Origin: Bradyrhizobium zhengyangense
GTDB taxonomy: Bacteria > Pseudomonadota > Alphaproteobacteria > Rhizobiales > Xanthobacteraceae
Direction of reading: 5' to 3'
Assembly (NCBI RefSeq): GCF_022012435.1
Contig: NZ_JAKLUA010000002.1
Coordinates: 558,001-622,000 of the forward strand
Length of the DNA stretch: 64,000 bases
The stretch's first letter is position 1. Every line of letters begins with the position of its first letter. The notes under the pieces are model-generated. The model made no database searches. It worked only from the letters and a program-made list of their open reading frames with translations, and was not told the origin of the DNA. Both the position numbers and the translations under genes were made by a program. Of this stretch, positions 44,691 to 53,943 are shown piece after piece.

Positions 44691-47600
44691 ATGATTGCTC
44701 TGGTCCGTATTGCCCTGAGCCGGCCCTACACGTTTGTCGTGCTGGCGCTCCTGCTTCTGATCATCGGACCGCTGGCAGCGCTGCGGACGCCGACCGACAT
44801 CTTTCCGGACATTCGCATCCCCGTGATCGGCGTGGTCTGGCAGTACACCGGACTGCCGCCCGACCAGATGTCGGGCCGCATCACCACGCCGTTCCAACGG
44901 GCGCTGACGACGACCGTCAACGACATCGAGCACATCACGGCCAACTCTTATAACGGCTTTGGCATCATCAAGATCTTCTTCCAGCCCAATGTCGACATCC
45001 GCACCGCCAACGCGCAGGTCACCGCGATCTCGCAGACACTGATCAAGCAGATGCCGCCGGGCGCGACGCCGCCCTTGATCCTGAACTACTCCGCCTCGAC
45101 CGTGCCGATCATTCAGGTGGCGCTGTCTGGCGACGGATTGACCGAGCAGAACCTCGCCGACATCGGCATCAACCAGCTCCGCACCCCGCTCGTCACCGTG
45201 CCGGGCGCCGCGATCCCGTATCCGTTCGGCGGCAAGCAGCGCCAGGTTACGATCGACCTCGACCCGACCGCGCTCCAGGCGCGCGGGCTATCAGGCCAGG
45301 ACGTCGCCAATGCGCTCGCTGCGCAAAACCTGATCACGCCGGTCGGTACCCAGAAGATCGGGACCTTCGAGTACAACATCCAGCTCAACAACTCGCCGCT
45401 CAAGATCGACGAGCTCGGCAACCTGCCGATCAGGGCCGTCAACGGCGCGATGGTCTATGTCCGCGACGTCGCGTCCGTGCGCGACGGCAATCCGCCGCAG
45501 ACCAACATCGTCCATGTCGACGGCAACCGCTCGGTGCTGATGATGGTGCTGAAGGCGGGAGCGACCTCGACGCTCGATATCATCGCCGGCATCAAGCAGA
45601 AGGTGATCGACGTCAAGGATCAGCTGCCGGATGCCTTGAAGATCGGCTTCATTGGCGACCAGTCGGTGTTCGTCCGCGGCGCGATCAAAGGCGTCGCGTT
45701 CGAGGGCGTGATCGCCGCGCTGCTCACCAGCGTCATGATCCTCTTGTTCCTCGGCAGCTGGCGCTCGACCATCATCATCGCGATCTCGATTCCGCTCTCG
45801 GTGCTCGGTGCCATCATCATGCTGTCGGCGATCGGCGAGACGCTGAACATCATGACGCTCGGCGGCCTTGCGCTCGCGGTCGGCATCCTCGTCGACGACG
45901 CCACGGTCACTATCGAGAACATCAACTACCATCTCGAACAGGGCAAGCCGGTCGAACAGTCGATCCTCGACGGCGCCAACCAGATCGTGACGCCGGCCTT
46001 CGTCTCGCTGCTCTGTATCTGCATCGTGTTCGTGCCGATGTTCTTCCTCTCCGGCGTCGCGCGCTTCCTGTTCGTGCCGATGGCCGAAGCGGTGATGTTC
46101 GCGATGATCTGGTCGTTCATCCTGTCGCGCACGCTGGTGCCGACCATGGCGAACTATCTGCTGCAGGCGCATGTCCATCACGAGGGTGAGCCGCCGAAGT
46201 CGCGCAATCCCCTCGTCTGGTTCCAGCGCGGTTTCGAGGCCCGTTTCGAACGCATCCGCGGCGGTTACCGCGGGCTGCTGGGCCTGGCGCTGGCGCACCG
46301 CGCGGTGTTCGTGATCGGCTTTCTCTGCGCGGTCGGCGCGTCCTTCGCGCTGGTGCCGTTCCTGGGCCGCAACTTCTTCCCCGCGGTGGACGCGGGCAAC
46401 ATCCTGATGCATGTCCGCACCCAGGTCGGCACCCGCGTCGAGGAGACCGCCAACCAGCTCGCCGACGTGCAAAGGGCCGTCCGCAAGCTGATCCCGGGCG
46501 AGATCGAGACCATGACCGACAACATCGGCATGCCGATCTCCGGCATCAACATGACCTACAACAACACCGGCTTGATCGGTCCGCAGGACGGCGACATCCA
46601 GATCAAGCTCAGGGAAGGCCACAAGCCGACCGAACAGCATGTGAAGGTTCTGCGCGAGCAATTGCCGCGGCTGTTTCCGGGCGTCAGCTTCGCGTTCCTC
46701 CCCGCAGACATCGTCAGCCAGATCCTGAATTTCGGCGCCCCGGCGCCGATCGACCTGCAAGTCCGCGGCGCCAATCTCGAAGCCAACTTCGCCTATGCCA
46801 ACAAACTGCTGGCCAAGGTGCGCCGGATCACCGGCGTTGCCGATGCGCGCATTCAGCAATCGCCGAGCAATCCCACATTCAACATCGATGTCGATCGCAC
46901 CCGCGCGCAATATGTCGGTCTGACCGAGCGCGACGTCACCAACAGTCTCGTGGTCAATCTTGCCGGCTCCTCGCAGGTCGCGCCGACCTACTATCTCAAC
47001 CCTGATAACGGCGTGTCCTATTCGATCGTGATGCAGACGCCGCAATACCAGATCGACTCGCTCAGCGCGCTGCAGACGCTGCCGATCACGGCGGCCGGCA
47101 ATTCGCAGTCGCCGATCCTGGGCGGCATTGCCGACATCAAACGCTCGACCTCGAGCGCGGTGGTGTCGCAATACGACATCCAGTCGATGGTGCAGATATT
47201 TGCGACAACGTCGGGCCGCGATCTCGGGGCCGTCTCCAATGACATCCGCCAGCTGATCGCCGACACCGCCAAGGAGGTGCCGAAGGGCTCCTCCGTGGTG
47301 CTGCTCGGCCAGGTGCAGACCATGAACAGTGCCTTCACGGGTCTTCTCTTCGGCCTGCTCGGCGCCGTCGTGCTGATCTACTTCCTGATCGTCGTGAACT
47401 TCCAGTCCTGGTCCGATCCGTTCGTGATCATCACGGCGCTGCCGGCCGCGCTTGCTGGCATCGTCTGGATGCTGTTCACGACCCAGACGACGCTCTCCGT
47501 ACCGGCCCTGACCGGCGCCATCATGTGCATGGGCGTCGCCACTGCGAACAGCGTGCTGGTGATCTCCTTTGCACGTGAGCGCTATGAGGAGCTCGGCGAT

Positions 47601-47870
47601 CCCATCGCGGCCGCGCTGGAAGCCGGCTTCGTCCGGTTCCGTCCGGTGCTGATGACCGCGCTCGCCATGATCATCGGCATGGCGCCGATGGCATTGGGGC
47701 TCGGCGAGGGTGGCGAGCAGAACGCGCCGCTTGGCCGCGCCGTGATCGGCGGCCTGATCTTTGCAACTTTCGCCACGCTGATGTTTGTTCCCGTGGTGTT
47801 CAGTATGGTACACAAGAAACAAGGCGCCAAAGCCGCCGCCCCCTTGGAGACCCCGCATGTCGCCCACTGA
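44691..47870 (+). CDS. RND family efflux permease
   Basis: A 1059-residue inner-membrane pump with the RND layout: a membrane segment at about 10-30, a large periplasmic loop, a block of segments at about 340-480, a second loop and a final block at about 870-1040. The proton-relay acids of TM4 are visible as the adjacent aspartates in GILVDDATVTIEN. The pattern is that of the broad AcrB/MexB-like (HAE1) type rather than heavy-metal CusA. The start is ATG 44691. The adaptor gene overlaps its end by 14 bp; no outer-membrane channel gene is present. Confidence 0.93.
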   Translation: MIALVRIALSRPYTFVVLALLLLIIGPLAALRTPTDIFPDIRIPVIGVVWQYTGLPPDQMSGRITTPFQRALTTTVNDIEHITANSYNGFGIIKIFFQPNVDIRTANAQVTAISQTLIKQMPPGATPPLILNYSASTVPIIQVALSGDGLTEQNLADIGINQLRTPLVTVPGAAIPYPFGGKQRQVTIDLDPTALQARGLSGQDVANALAAQNLITPVGTQKIGTFEYNIQLNNSPLKIDELGNLPIRAVNGAMVYVRDVASVRDGNPPQTNIVHVDGNRSVLMMVLKAGATSTLDIIAGIKQKVIDVKDQLPDALKIGFIGDQSVFVRGAIKGVAFEGVIAALLTSVMILLFLGSWRSTIIIAISIPLSVLGAIIMLSAIGETLNIMTLGGLALAVGILVDDATVTIENINYHLEQGKPVEQSILDGANQIVTPAFVSLLCICIVFVPMFFLSGVARFLFVPMAEAVMFAMIWSFILSRTLVPTMANYLLQAHVHHEGEPPKSRNPLVWFQRGFEARFERIRGGYRGLLGLALAHRAVFVIGFLCAVGASFALVPFLGRNFFPAVDAGNILMHVRTQVGTRVEETANQLADVQRAVRKLIPGEIETMTDNIGMPISGINMTYNNTGLIGPQDGDIQIKLREGHKPTEQHVKVLREQLPRLFPGVSFAFLPADIVSQILNFGAPAPIDLQVRGANLEANFAYANKLLAKVRRITGVADARIQQSPSNPTFNIDVDRTRAQYVGLTERDVTNSLVVNLAGSSQVAPTYYLNPDNGVSYSIVMQTPQYQIDSLSALQTLPITAAGNSQSPILGGIADIKRSTSSAVVSQYDIQSMVQIFATTSGRDLGAVSNDIRQLIADTAKEVPKGSSVVLLGQVQTMNSAFTGLLFGLLGAVVLIYFLIVVNFQSWSDPFVIITALPAALAGIVWMLFTTQTTLSVPALTGAIMCMGVATANSVLVISFARERYEELGDPIAAALEAGFVRFRPVLMTALAMIIGMAPMALGLGEGGEQNAPLGRAVIGGLIFATFATLMFVPVVFSMVHKKQGAKAAAPLETPHVAH

Positions 47871-49053
47871 ACCCCGCTCCCCGGTGTCGCACCGGAAACT
47901 GGGCATTTTCGGCGTGGTGGCGCTGATTGCGGCTGGCCTCGTGGTAGGCACCGGCATCCGTGCCCGGGAGGACCAGGGCTCCAAGCTGAAGGAATGGACC
48001 GACGACCAGGCCATTTCCAGCGTGGCGGTGACGCTGCCCAACGCCAAGGCGCTCAGTTCTACCATCGACCTGCCGGGCCGGCTCGAAGCCTATTATCGTG
48101 CGCCGATCTTCGCGCGCGTCTCCGGCTATCTCAAAAGCTGGAGCGTCGATATTGGGGCCCGCGTCAAGGCAGGGCAGGTGATCGCCGAGATCGAGGCGCC
48201 CGATCTCGACCAGCAGCTGTTGCAGGCCCGCGCCGACCTCGCCAGCCAGCAGGCCAGCGCCAGACTGTCCGAGGCCACGCTCAATCGGCGCAAGACGCTG
48301 GTCGCCTCCAACTTCGTCTCGGCGCAGGAGATCGACGAGCGCACCGCAGACCTCTCCAACAAGAACGCGGCGGTCAAGTCCGGCCAGGCCAATGTCGAGC
48401 GGCTCGAGGCGCTCGCCGGCTACAAGAAGATCACGGTGCCGTTCGACGGGGTGGTGACCTCGCGCGACACCGATGTCGGTGCGCTGATCAATGCCGGCGG
48501 CGGCTCGGGGCCGGCGATGTTCGTGGTCTCTGACATCACCAAGCTGCGCGTCTACGTCAACGTGCCCCAGAACTACGTTCCGGCGATCAAGATCGGCGCC
48601 AAGGCCACGATTGCGCTGCCGGAATATCCGAACCGGACTTTTCAGGCTACGGTGGAAGCGTCCTCGCAGGCCGTCGATGTCGCCTCGGGCACCACGCGCA
48701 TGCAGCTCGGTCTCGACAACTCCAGCGGCGAGCTGATGCCTGGCGGCTATGCCAGCGTGAAGTTGCGCCTGCAGCGCGAGTCCGCGCCGCTCAGCATTCC
48801 CGCCAGCGCCCTGATATTCAACGGGAGCGGCCTGCGCGTCGCGACCGTCGGCGCCGACGACAAGGTGCAGTTCAAGACCGTGACCATCGCCCGCGATCTC
48901 GGCAAGGAGATCGAGCTCGCGTCCGGTATCGCGCCTGATGACCGCGTCATCACGGCGCCGCCGGACGGTCTGTCTGACGGCGACCAGGTGCGCGTCGTCG
49001 GCGCAGGCGGCAAGCCAGCGACTGCGTCGGAGAAGCAGCCGCCGAAGGGCTAG
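47857..49053 (+). CDS. RND efflux periplasmic adaptor (membrane fusion protein)
   Basis: A 398-residue adaptor with an N-terminal membrane anchor (about 16-36), a lipoyl-like half motif (FARVSGYLKSWSVDIGARVKAGQVIAEIEAPDLDQ), an alpha-helical hairpin (about 120-185), then beta-barrel and membrane-proximal domains. It bridges the permease and an outer-membrane channel. ATG 47857 overlaps the permease by 14 bp. The usual order is adaptor first; here it follows the pump. A palindromic element follows. Confidence 0.93.
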   Translation: MSPTEPRSPVSHRKLGIFGVVALIAAGLVVGTGIRAREDQGSKLKEWTDDQAISSVAVTLPNAKALSSTIDLPGRLEAYYRAPIFARVSGYLKSWSVDIGARVKAGQVIAEIEAPDLDQQLLQARADLASQQASARLSEATLNRRKTLVASNFVSAQEIDERTADLSNKNAAVKSGQANVERLEALAGYKKITVPFDGVVTSRDTDVGALINAGGGSGPAMFVVSDITKLRVYVNVPQNYVPAIKIGAKATIALPEYPNRTFQATVEASSQAVDVASGTTRMQLGLDNSSGELMPGGYASVKLRLQRESAPLSIPASALIFNGSGLRVATVGADDKVQFKTVTIARDLGKEIELASGIAPDDRVITAPPDGLSDGDQVRVVGAGGKPATASEKQPPKG

Positions 49054-49063
49054 GTTCGGTCTT

Positions 49064-49152
49064 GTAGGATGGGCAAAGGCGCTCTTGCGCCGTGCCCACG
49101 TCTTTTCGTCAAATAGGCAAGACGTGGGCACGCTTCGCTTTGCCCACCCTAC
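49064..49152. repeat. intergenic palindromic element (GTAGG...CCTAC type)
   Basis: Outer arms GTAGGATGGGCAAAG and CTTTGCCCACCCTAC pair with one mismatch. Inner arms CGTGCCCACGTCTT (49091-49104) and AAGACGTGGGCACG (49119-49132) are perfect. The element recurs at 62209-62300. It lies between two convergent genes. Confidence 0.87.
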
Positions 49153-49156
49153 GGGA

Positions 49157-50665
49157 TCACGCCACGCGCCACTCCGGCACGCCGTCGGCGGCCATCGTGG
49201 TCTCACCCAGTGAGTCCACCGGCGTGTGGTCCATGTTCAACAGGTGCGCCAGCGTCGTGCTGTCGTTCGCCGGAATCCGCGCCAGCGTGCGCTGGCCATC
49301 TTCCGTCTGCAGCATCACCACGCCGTGCTCCACATCTCCGCCGCGGCCATAGAGCACCGTAAAGCTCTCGACCTTACCCTTGCCCGAGGCCTCCGTGATG
49401 AACTCCGGCACCGCACGCTTGTTGCGATCCGCTGCTGCTTGCACACTCGTCTCCTGCGCGAGCGCATCGCGCGGCGGCGCCTTCGCCACGACCAGCCCGT
49501 GATGTTTGGTGACGAAGCCGCCCTGGCCGTAGAGCAGGCCGAGCTTGGCGCCGCCGCGGATCCGACGCACCATCGCGCAGGCTGCATGCGTCATGTAAGT
49601 GTTGAGCGGTGCGCCGAAGAAGGTGAGGCCGCCGTTCACGGTGGGCTGCACGTCGGCGGAAAGGCCGAGCGTCCGCCGCGCCATCTTCGGCACGCATGGA
49701 AAGCAGCTATAGAGTTCGATCGCATCGAACTTTCTGCCGTCTCCGCCTGCAAGATCCATCACGGCCTTCAGCACGGCGTTCTGTGGGTGGCTCTCGAAAA
49801 ACTGGTCGCGCACGAGATAGTCGGGCGGTTCCTCGGCTGATGCGCCGCCGAGCGGATAGACCAGCTTCTCTTCCGCGATGCCGAGCGCGCGCGCCTTGGC
49901 GAGGCTGGTGAGCAGCAGTGCGCCGCCCATGTTGACGCTGGGATTGGCCACCATCAGCTTGTTGTAGGGCCAGGCGATGAGCCGGTTGTCGGCCGTCGGC
50001 GTCGTGATCTCTTCAGCGGCATAGCGCCGCTTCAGCCAGGCATTGGGATTTTGCGCGGCGGTTTCCGAATAGCGTGACCACAGCGTTCCCGATTCCGCCA
50101 GCGCTTCGCGCGGCGTCTGGCCCCAATGCGCGGAGGAGGCAGCTTCGTAGAATGGATAGACCGTCACGGGGCGAAACACGCCGAGCTTGATGGCGAGCGG
50201 CTTCTGGAACGCCGCGCCGCGCTTGGGCTCCGCGACATCATGGGCGAACGGCGTCCATGGCAGCTTGACGCCGGCGCGATCGGCTTTCGTCGCCGTCGAT
50301 TGCGCTTCGGCGCCGCAGACGGCAGCCACGGTGCACTCACCGCGCGCGATGCGCTTTGCCGCCTCGTGGATGTAGCGGATCGGGCTCTCGCCGCCGACCG
50401 GCCCGTAATAGCAATGCGCCGGCGAGACGCCGAGGCGTTGTGCCAGCAGCTTCTCGGGATCGCGATAGCGCCAGCTCAGGAAGTTGACCACGTCGAGCGA
50501 CTGCACCTCGCCCAGCAGCTTTGCGCCGGCGTCAGCTTCTGCGCGCCGCAAGGCCTGTTCGAGCAGGTCGAGCGGTTCGAGGCCTTCGGTGATCTCCTTG
50601 GGGCGGTCGACGATCTCGCCGATGCCGACGATGACAGGGATGCGGTCTTCGGGGATGTTGGTCAT
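49157..50665 (-). CDS. thiolase superfamily protein with C-terminal extension (TLP1-like)
   Basis: A 502-residue thiolase-fold protein, longer than a standard thiolase because of an added C-terminal domain of about 100 residues. It resembles the SCP2-thiolase-like (TLP1) proteins. Candidate active-site residues are the cysteine in AHCYYGPVGGES (about residue 90) and the histidine in THAACAMVRR. Classical thiolases cleave 3-oxoacyl-CoA; TLP1-type members often lack demonstrated activity. ATG 50665 is preferred to GTG 50680. It is downstream of the nitronate monooxygenase on the minus strand. Confidence 0.8.
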   Translation of the reverse strand: MTNIPEDRIPVIVGIGEIVDRPKEITEGLEPLDLLEQALRRAEADAGAKLLGEVQSLDVVNFLSWRYRDPEKLLAQRLGVSPAHCYYGPVGGESPIRYIHEAAKRIARGECTVAAVCGAEAQSTATKADRAGVKLPWTPFAHDVAEPKRGAAFQKPLAIKLGVFRPVTVYPFYEAASSAHWGQTPREALAESGTLWSRYSETAAQNPNAWLKRRYAAEEITTPTADNRLIAWPYNKLMVANPSVNMGGALLLTSLAKARALGIAEEKLVYPLGGASAEEPPDYLVRDQFFESHPQNAVLKAVMDLAGGDGRKFDAIELYSCFPCVPKMARRTLGLSADVQPTVNGGLTFFGAPLNTYMTHAACAMVRRIRGGAKLGLLYGQGGFVTKHHGLVVAKAPPRDALAQETSVQAAADRNKRAVPEFITEASGKGKVESFTVLYGRGGDVEHGVVMLQTEDGQRTLARIPANDSTTLAHLLNMDHTPVDSLGETTMAADGVPEWRVA

Positions 50666-50828
50666 TTCTTCTTGCTTCACGTTTCAGATCTTGGGCACGC
50701 CGTCGCCCTTCGAGGGCCGCTGAAGTAGCGGCCACCTCCAGCGACAATGGCTTCGCCATTGCGCGGGGGTGACGGCCACGGAGGAAGCGTCATCCTGAGC
50801 CATCGAAGGATGGGCCACACACATCATG

Positions 50829-51962
50829 CTACTCCGCCACCAGCGCGTTCATGTGCTCGACGGCTTCGGCGAACTCTTCCTTGAACTCCTGCACCACGGC
50901 GCCCGCCGATTTGACGCTGTCGATCAATCCGACGCCCTGGCCGACGAAGTAGCTGACAAGGTCGCGCGCCTTGGCGTTGCCTGCCGCGGCGGCACGGTCG
51001 ATGGCGTTGAAGGCGTCGCGGCTGATGATGCTCTGAAGCGGCATCGGCAGAGCGCCCGGGCTTTCGGGCGCACGGTCCCAGGCATCGGTCCAGACCGAGC
51101 GAAGCTGCCGCGCCGGCTTGCCGGTGCGGCCCTTCGAGCGGATCGCATCGCGCGACGAGGCCGCGATCATCTTCTCGCGAAAGATCTCGCTGGTCTCGGA
51201 CTCGACGGTCGCCAGCCAAACCGAGCCGGTCCATGCACCGGCCGCACCCATCGCCATGCAGGCCGCCATTTGTCGGCCTGTCATGATGCCGCCGGCCGCA
51301 AGCACCGGCACGTCGCGGATCTCCTTGATCGCTTTGATCACTTCGGGCACCAGCACCATGGTCGAAACCTCGCCGCAATGGCCACCGGCCTCGGTGCCTT
51401 GCACGACGAGGATATCGACACCGGCCGCGACCTGGCGCAGCGCGTGCTCCTTGGCACCGACGAGGGCGGCAACCGGCACGTTATGCTTCCTGCCCATCTC
51501 GATCATCGCCTTCGGGGGCACGCCGAGCGCATTCGCGATCAACCGTATCGGATGATTGAAGGAGACTTTTAACAGCTCTAGCGCGGTCTCGGCATCGAAG
51601 GGTTGCGGCCGGTCGCCGTCCACCTGTGATGTCGTCAGCTCGATATCGTATTTCTTCAGGAGGTCGCGCGTGTAGGCGCGGTGCTGCTGCGGCACGCGCG
51701 CTTCCAGGCTCTTCCAGGTGACGTGCTTCTCGCCTGCGGTGGAGATGTTTTCCGGGATCAGCACGTCGATGCCATAGGGTTTGCCGTCGACGTGATCGTC
51801 GATCCATTTCAGCTCGCGTTCGAGCGTATCGGGCGTATGCACAGTGGCGCCCAGCACGCCGAAGCCGCCGGCGCGGCTGACCGCGGCAACGACGTCGCGG
51901 CAATGGCTGAAGGCGAGCAGCGGGAACTCGATCCCCAGCATGCCGCAGATCGGCGATTTCAT
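50829..51962 (-). CDS. nitronate monooxygenase family flavoprotein
   Basis: A 377-residue FMN-dependent TIM-barrel enzyme. The N-terminal MKSPICGMLGIEFPLLAFS and the phosphate-binding QGTEAGGHCGE with H195 at the catalytic position fit the nitronate monooxygenase/2-nitropropane dioxygenase family, which oxidises alkyl nitronates. Related members act as enoyl-ACP reductases, so the activity is not certain. ATG 51962 is chosen; a longer frame to 52064 has no good ribosome site. It precedes the thiolase-like gene by 163 bp on the same strand. Confidence 0.87.
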   Translation of the reverse strand: MKSPICGMLGIEFPLLAFSHCRDVVAAVSRAGGFGVLGATVHTPDTLERELKWIDDHVDGKPYGIDVLIPENISTAGEKHVTWKSLEARVPQQHRAYTRDLLKKYDIELTTSQVDGDRPQPFDAETALELLKVSFNHPIRLIANALGVPPKAMIEMGRKHNVPVAALVGAKEHALRQVAAGVDILVVQGTEAGGHCGEVSTMVLVPEVIKAIKEIRDVPVLAAGGIMTGRQMAACMAMGAAGAWTGSVWLATVESETSEIFREKMIAASSRDAIRSKGRTGKPARQLRSVWTDAWDRAPESPGALPMPLQSIISRDAFNAIDRAAAAGNAKARDLVSYFVGQGVGLIDSVKSAGAVVQEFKEEFAEAVEHMNALVAE

Positions 51963-52276
51963 GGTCTTCTCCCGGCGGCTTTGGTGTTGCTCTTCGTTTT
52001 GCCCTGCGGGGGCCGCTCGACGCCAGCCCTTCGTTGCGGATGATGCCACGCCGGATTCGGGCAAGCATCTTGCGCGCAGGCGTTGCGTCGTGGACGAACC
52101 ATTCTGATCCGGAAGATGTCGGCCGTGTGGGCCAGATCATCAGGGGCGCAGGCTGGCGACAGCCAGACTGCATGACGCCGGCCTGAGGCCCGCGTGGGGC
52201 GCAGAGCCGGTGGGGCTTGCCATCGGCCGTTCGCGGGCTAATTAATGCAGGCGCATCTTTCCGCCGGAGCACCCGC
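51963..52276. other. divergent intergenic gap, no gene seen
   Basis: This 314-bp gap separates the nitronate monooxygenase and GST genes, which are transcribed apart. It should contain both promoters, but I could not define convincing -35/-10 pairs. Only short palindromes such as GGCTG/CAGCC near 52152-52165 are visible, and the open frames are short with poor starts. Confidence 0.6.
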
Positions 52277-53149
52277 ATGACCGATACCCCTTACGTGCCG
52301 CCGAAAGTCTGGACCTGGAACAAGGAGAATGGCGGCCAATTCGCCAGCATCAACCGGCCGATCGCTGGCCCCACCCACGACAAGGAGTTGCCGGTCGGCA
52401 AGCATCCCTTCCAGCTCTACTCCCTGGCGACGCCGAACGGGGTGAAGGTCACGGTGATGCTGGAGGAGCTCCTGGCACTCGGCCACAAGGGCGCCGAATA
52501 CGATGCCTGGCTCATCAAGATCGGAAATGGCGACCAGTTCGGCAGCGGCTTCGTCGACATCAATCCGAATTCGAAAATTCCGGCGCTGATGGACCGCTCC
52601 GGCCCCGAGCCGATCCGCATCTTCGAGTCCGGCTCGATCCTGTTCTACCTCGCCGAGAAGTTCGGCGCCTTCCTGCCCAAGGATATCAAGGCCCGCACCG
52701 AGGCGATGTCCTGGCTGTTCTGGCAGATGGGCAGCGCGCCGTATCTCGGCGGCGGCTTTGGCCATTTCTACGCCTACGCGCCGTTCAAGATCGAGTACGC
52801 GATCGATCGCTTCGCGATGGAGGTCAAGCGCCAGCTCGATGTGCTCGACCGGCGCCTTGCCGATAACGAATATCTCGCGGGCAAGGAGTATACGATCGCG
52901 GACATGGCCGTGTGGCCCTGGTACGGGGCGCTCGCCAAGGGGCTGGTCTATGGCGCCGGCGAGTTCCTGTCCGTGCAGGACTACAAGAACGTGCAGCGCT
53001 GGACCGATCAGATCGCGCAGCGCCCGGCCGTGAAGCGCGGCCGCATGGTCAACCGCGTCTCCGGCGATCCCGCCAGCCAGCTCCACGAGCGCCACGACGC
53101 ATCCGATTTCGAGACCAAGACGCAGGACAAGGTCGCGCCCGCGACGTAG
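52277..53149 (+). CDS. yghU: YghU-type glutathione S-transferase
   Basis: A 290-residue GST of the YghU/Ure2p-like (nu) class. It has the long N-terminal extension (YVPPKVWTWNKENGGQFASINRPIAG), a thioredoxin-like domain with the glutathione contact NPNSKIPAL and ESGSILFYLAEKFG, and an all-helical C-terminal domain. Nu-class enzymes have disulfide-bond oxidoreductase and peroxidase activity. ATG 52277 is used. It is a single gene, flanked on the right by a palindromic element. Confidence 0.9.
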   Translation: MTDTPYVPPKVWTWNKENGGQFASINRPIAGPTHDKELPVGKHPFQLYSLATPNGVKVTVMLEELLALGHKGAEYDAWLIKIGNGDQFGSGFVDINPNSKIPALMDRSGPEPIRIFESGSILFYLAEKFGAFLPKDIKARTEAMSWLFWQMGSAPYLGGGFGHFYAYAPFKIEYAIDRFAMEVKRQLDVLDRRLADNEYLAGKEYTIADMAVWPWYGALAKGLVYGAGEFLSVQDYKNVQRWTDQIAQRPAVKRGRMVNRVSGDPASQLHERHDASDFETKTQDKVAPAT

Positions 53150-53165
53150 CAGATCTCGTCCTTCG

Positions 53166-53189
53166 CCTCGCCCCGCAAGCGGGGCGAGG
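53166..53189. repeat. short hairpin, same family as 1848-1990
   Basis: CCTCGCCCCG (53166-53175) and CGGGGCGAGG (53180-53189) form a perfect stem with a CAAG loop between two convergent genes. The core matches the elements at 1848-1990 and may double as a terminator. Confidence 0.75.
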
Positions 53190-53197
53190 ATGCACCA

Positions 53198-53923
53198 TCA
53201 ATCCGGTAACATCTCCCCGGATCCACCCAGCTCCGCCGGCAGATCGGCGTATTTCGGCAGGCCATCCCTCACCGATACCATCTTGCTCGCGTAGTTCGCA
53301 TGCAGGGTTGGCTGGTGCTGGTAGCCCTTCAAGAGATTGGCATAGACGTCGATCAGCCGCATGCGCGGGTGCTCGGTCATGACATGGCCGCCGCAGCGCC
53401 TGCAGAATTTACGATAGGAATGCTCGGTCCTGTTGAAGGTCCCGAGCTCCGCTTCTCCTGTGGTGATGCGGACGCTGTCCGACTTCCAAAGGCTGAAGGC
53501 ATTGATCGGTGCGGCCGACCAGGCCTGGCAATCGGCGCAGTGGCAATAGCCGGCGAAGACCGGCTTGCCCGTAACCTCGACCTCAACGGCGCCGCAGAAA
53601 CAACCAGCACGGTAGCTTGCGACCGGCTGCTCATGCGCGTCCTCGCCCTCGGCAAGAAGATCGTTGTAGCCAGGATTCTTGCTCATGAAATTGCGGATGA
53701 AGTCGCATTCGACGGACAGCTTGCGTCCCTGTGCACGCACCGCCTCAAGCGTGGCGCGGCCGAGCCTGGAGCCGACGCCGCGGCCGCCGAGCTCGGGCGG
53801 CACCTCGGTGTGCACCAGCGTGATCGCGCCGTCGCTCTTGCGGTAGGTGACGAAGGCAGCGAGCCCGTCGACATCGAGCTCGAACCGGCTGCGCTCCTCG
53901 TTGTCGTGAAAGGGTTCCGGCAT
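53198..53923 (-). CDS. GNAT-like acetyltransferase fused to GFA-type zinc domain
   Basis: A 241-residue two-part protein. Residues about 1-92 match the small YjdJ-type N-acetyltransferase domain, with the acetyl-CoA loop PPELGGRGVGSRL (42-54) and NPGYNDLL at its end. Residues about 100-241 form a GFA (glutathione-dependent formaldehyde-activating-like) domain with cysteines 108, 110, 127, 129, 132, 174 and 177 for two zinc sites. The frame is continuous with no sign of an assembly join. The function of such a fusion is not established. It follows the flavin reductase-like gene by 20 bp. Confidence 0.83.
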   Translation of the reverse strand: MPEPFHDNEERSRFELDVDGLAAFVTYRKSDGAITLVHTEVPPELGGRGVGSRLGRATLEAVRAQGRKLSVECDFIRNFMSKNPGYNDLLAEGEDAHEQPVASYRAGCFCGAVEVEVTGKPVFAGYCHCADCQAWSAAPINAFSLWKSDSVRITTGEAELGTFNRTEHSYRKFCRRCGGHVMTEHPRMRLIDVYANLLKGYQHQPTLHANYASKMVSVRDGLPKYADLPAELGGSGEMLPD

Positions 53924-53943
53924 CGTCTCGCCCCCTGTGTCAG

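Noticed and set aside
45291..48065. A 924-codon open frame antisense to the RND permease and adaptor
   Set aside because: It is a high-GC shadow: low-complexity Arg/Asp/His-rich translation, no recognisable domain, and the opposite strand encodes a full RND pump.
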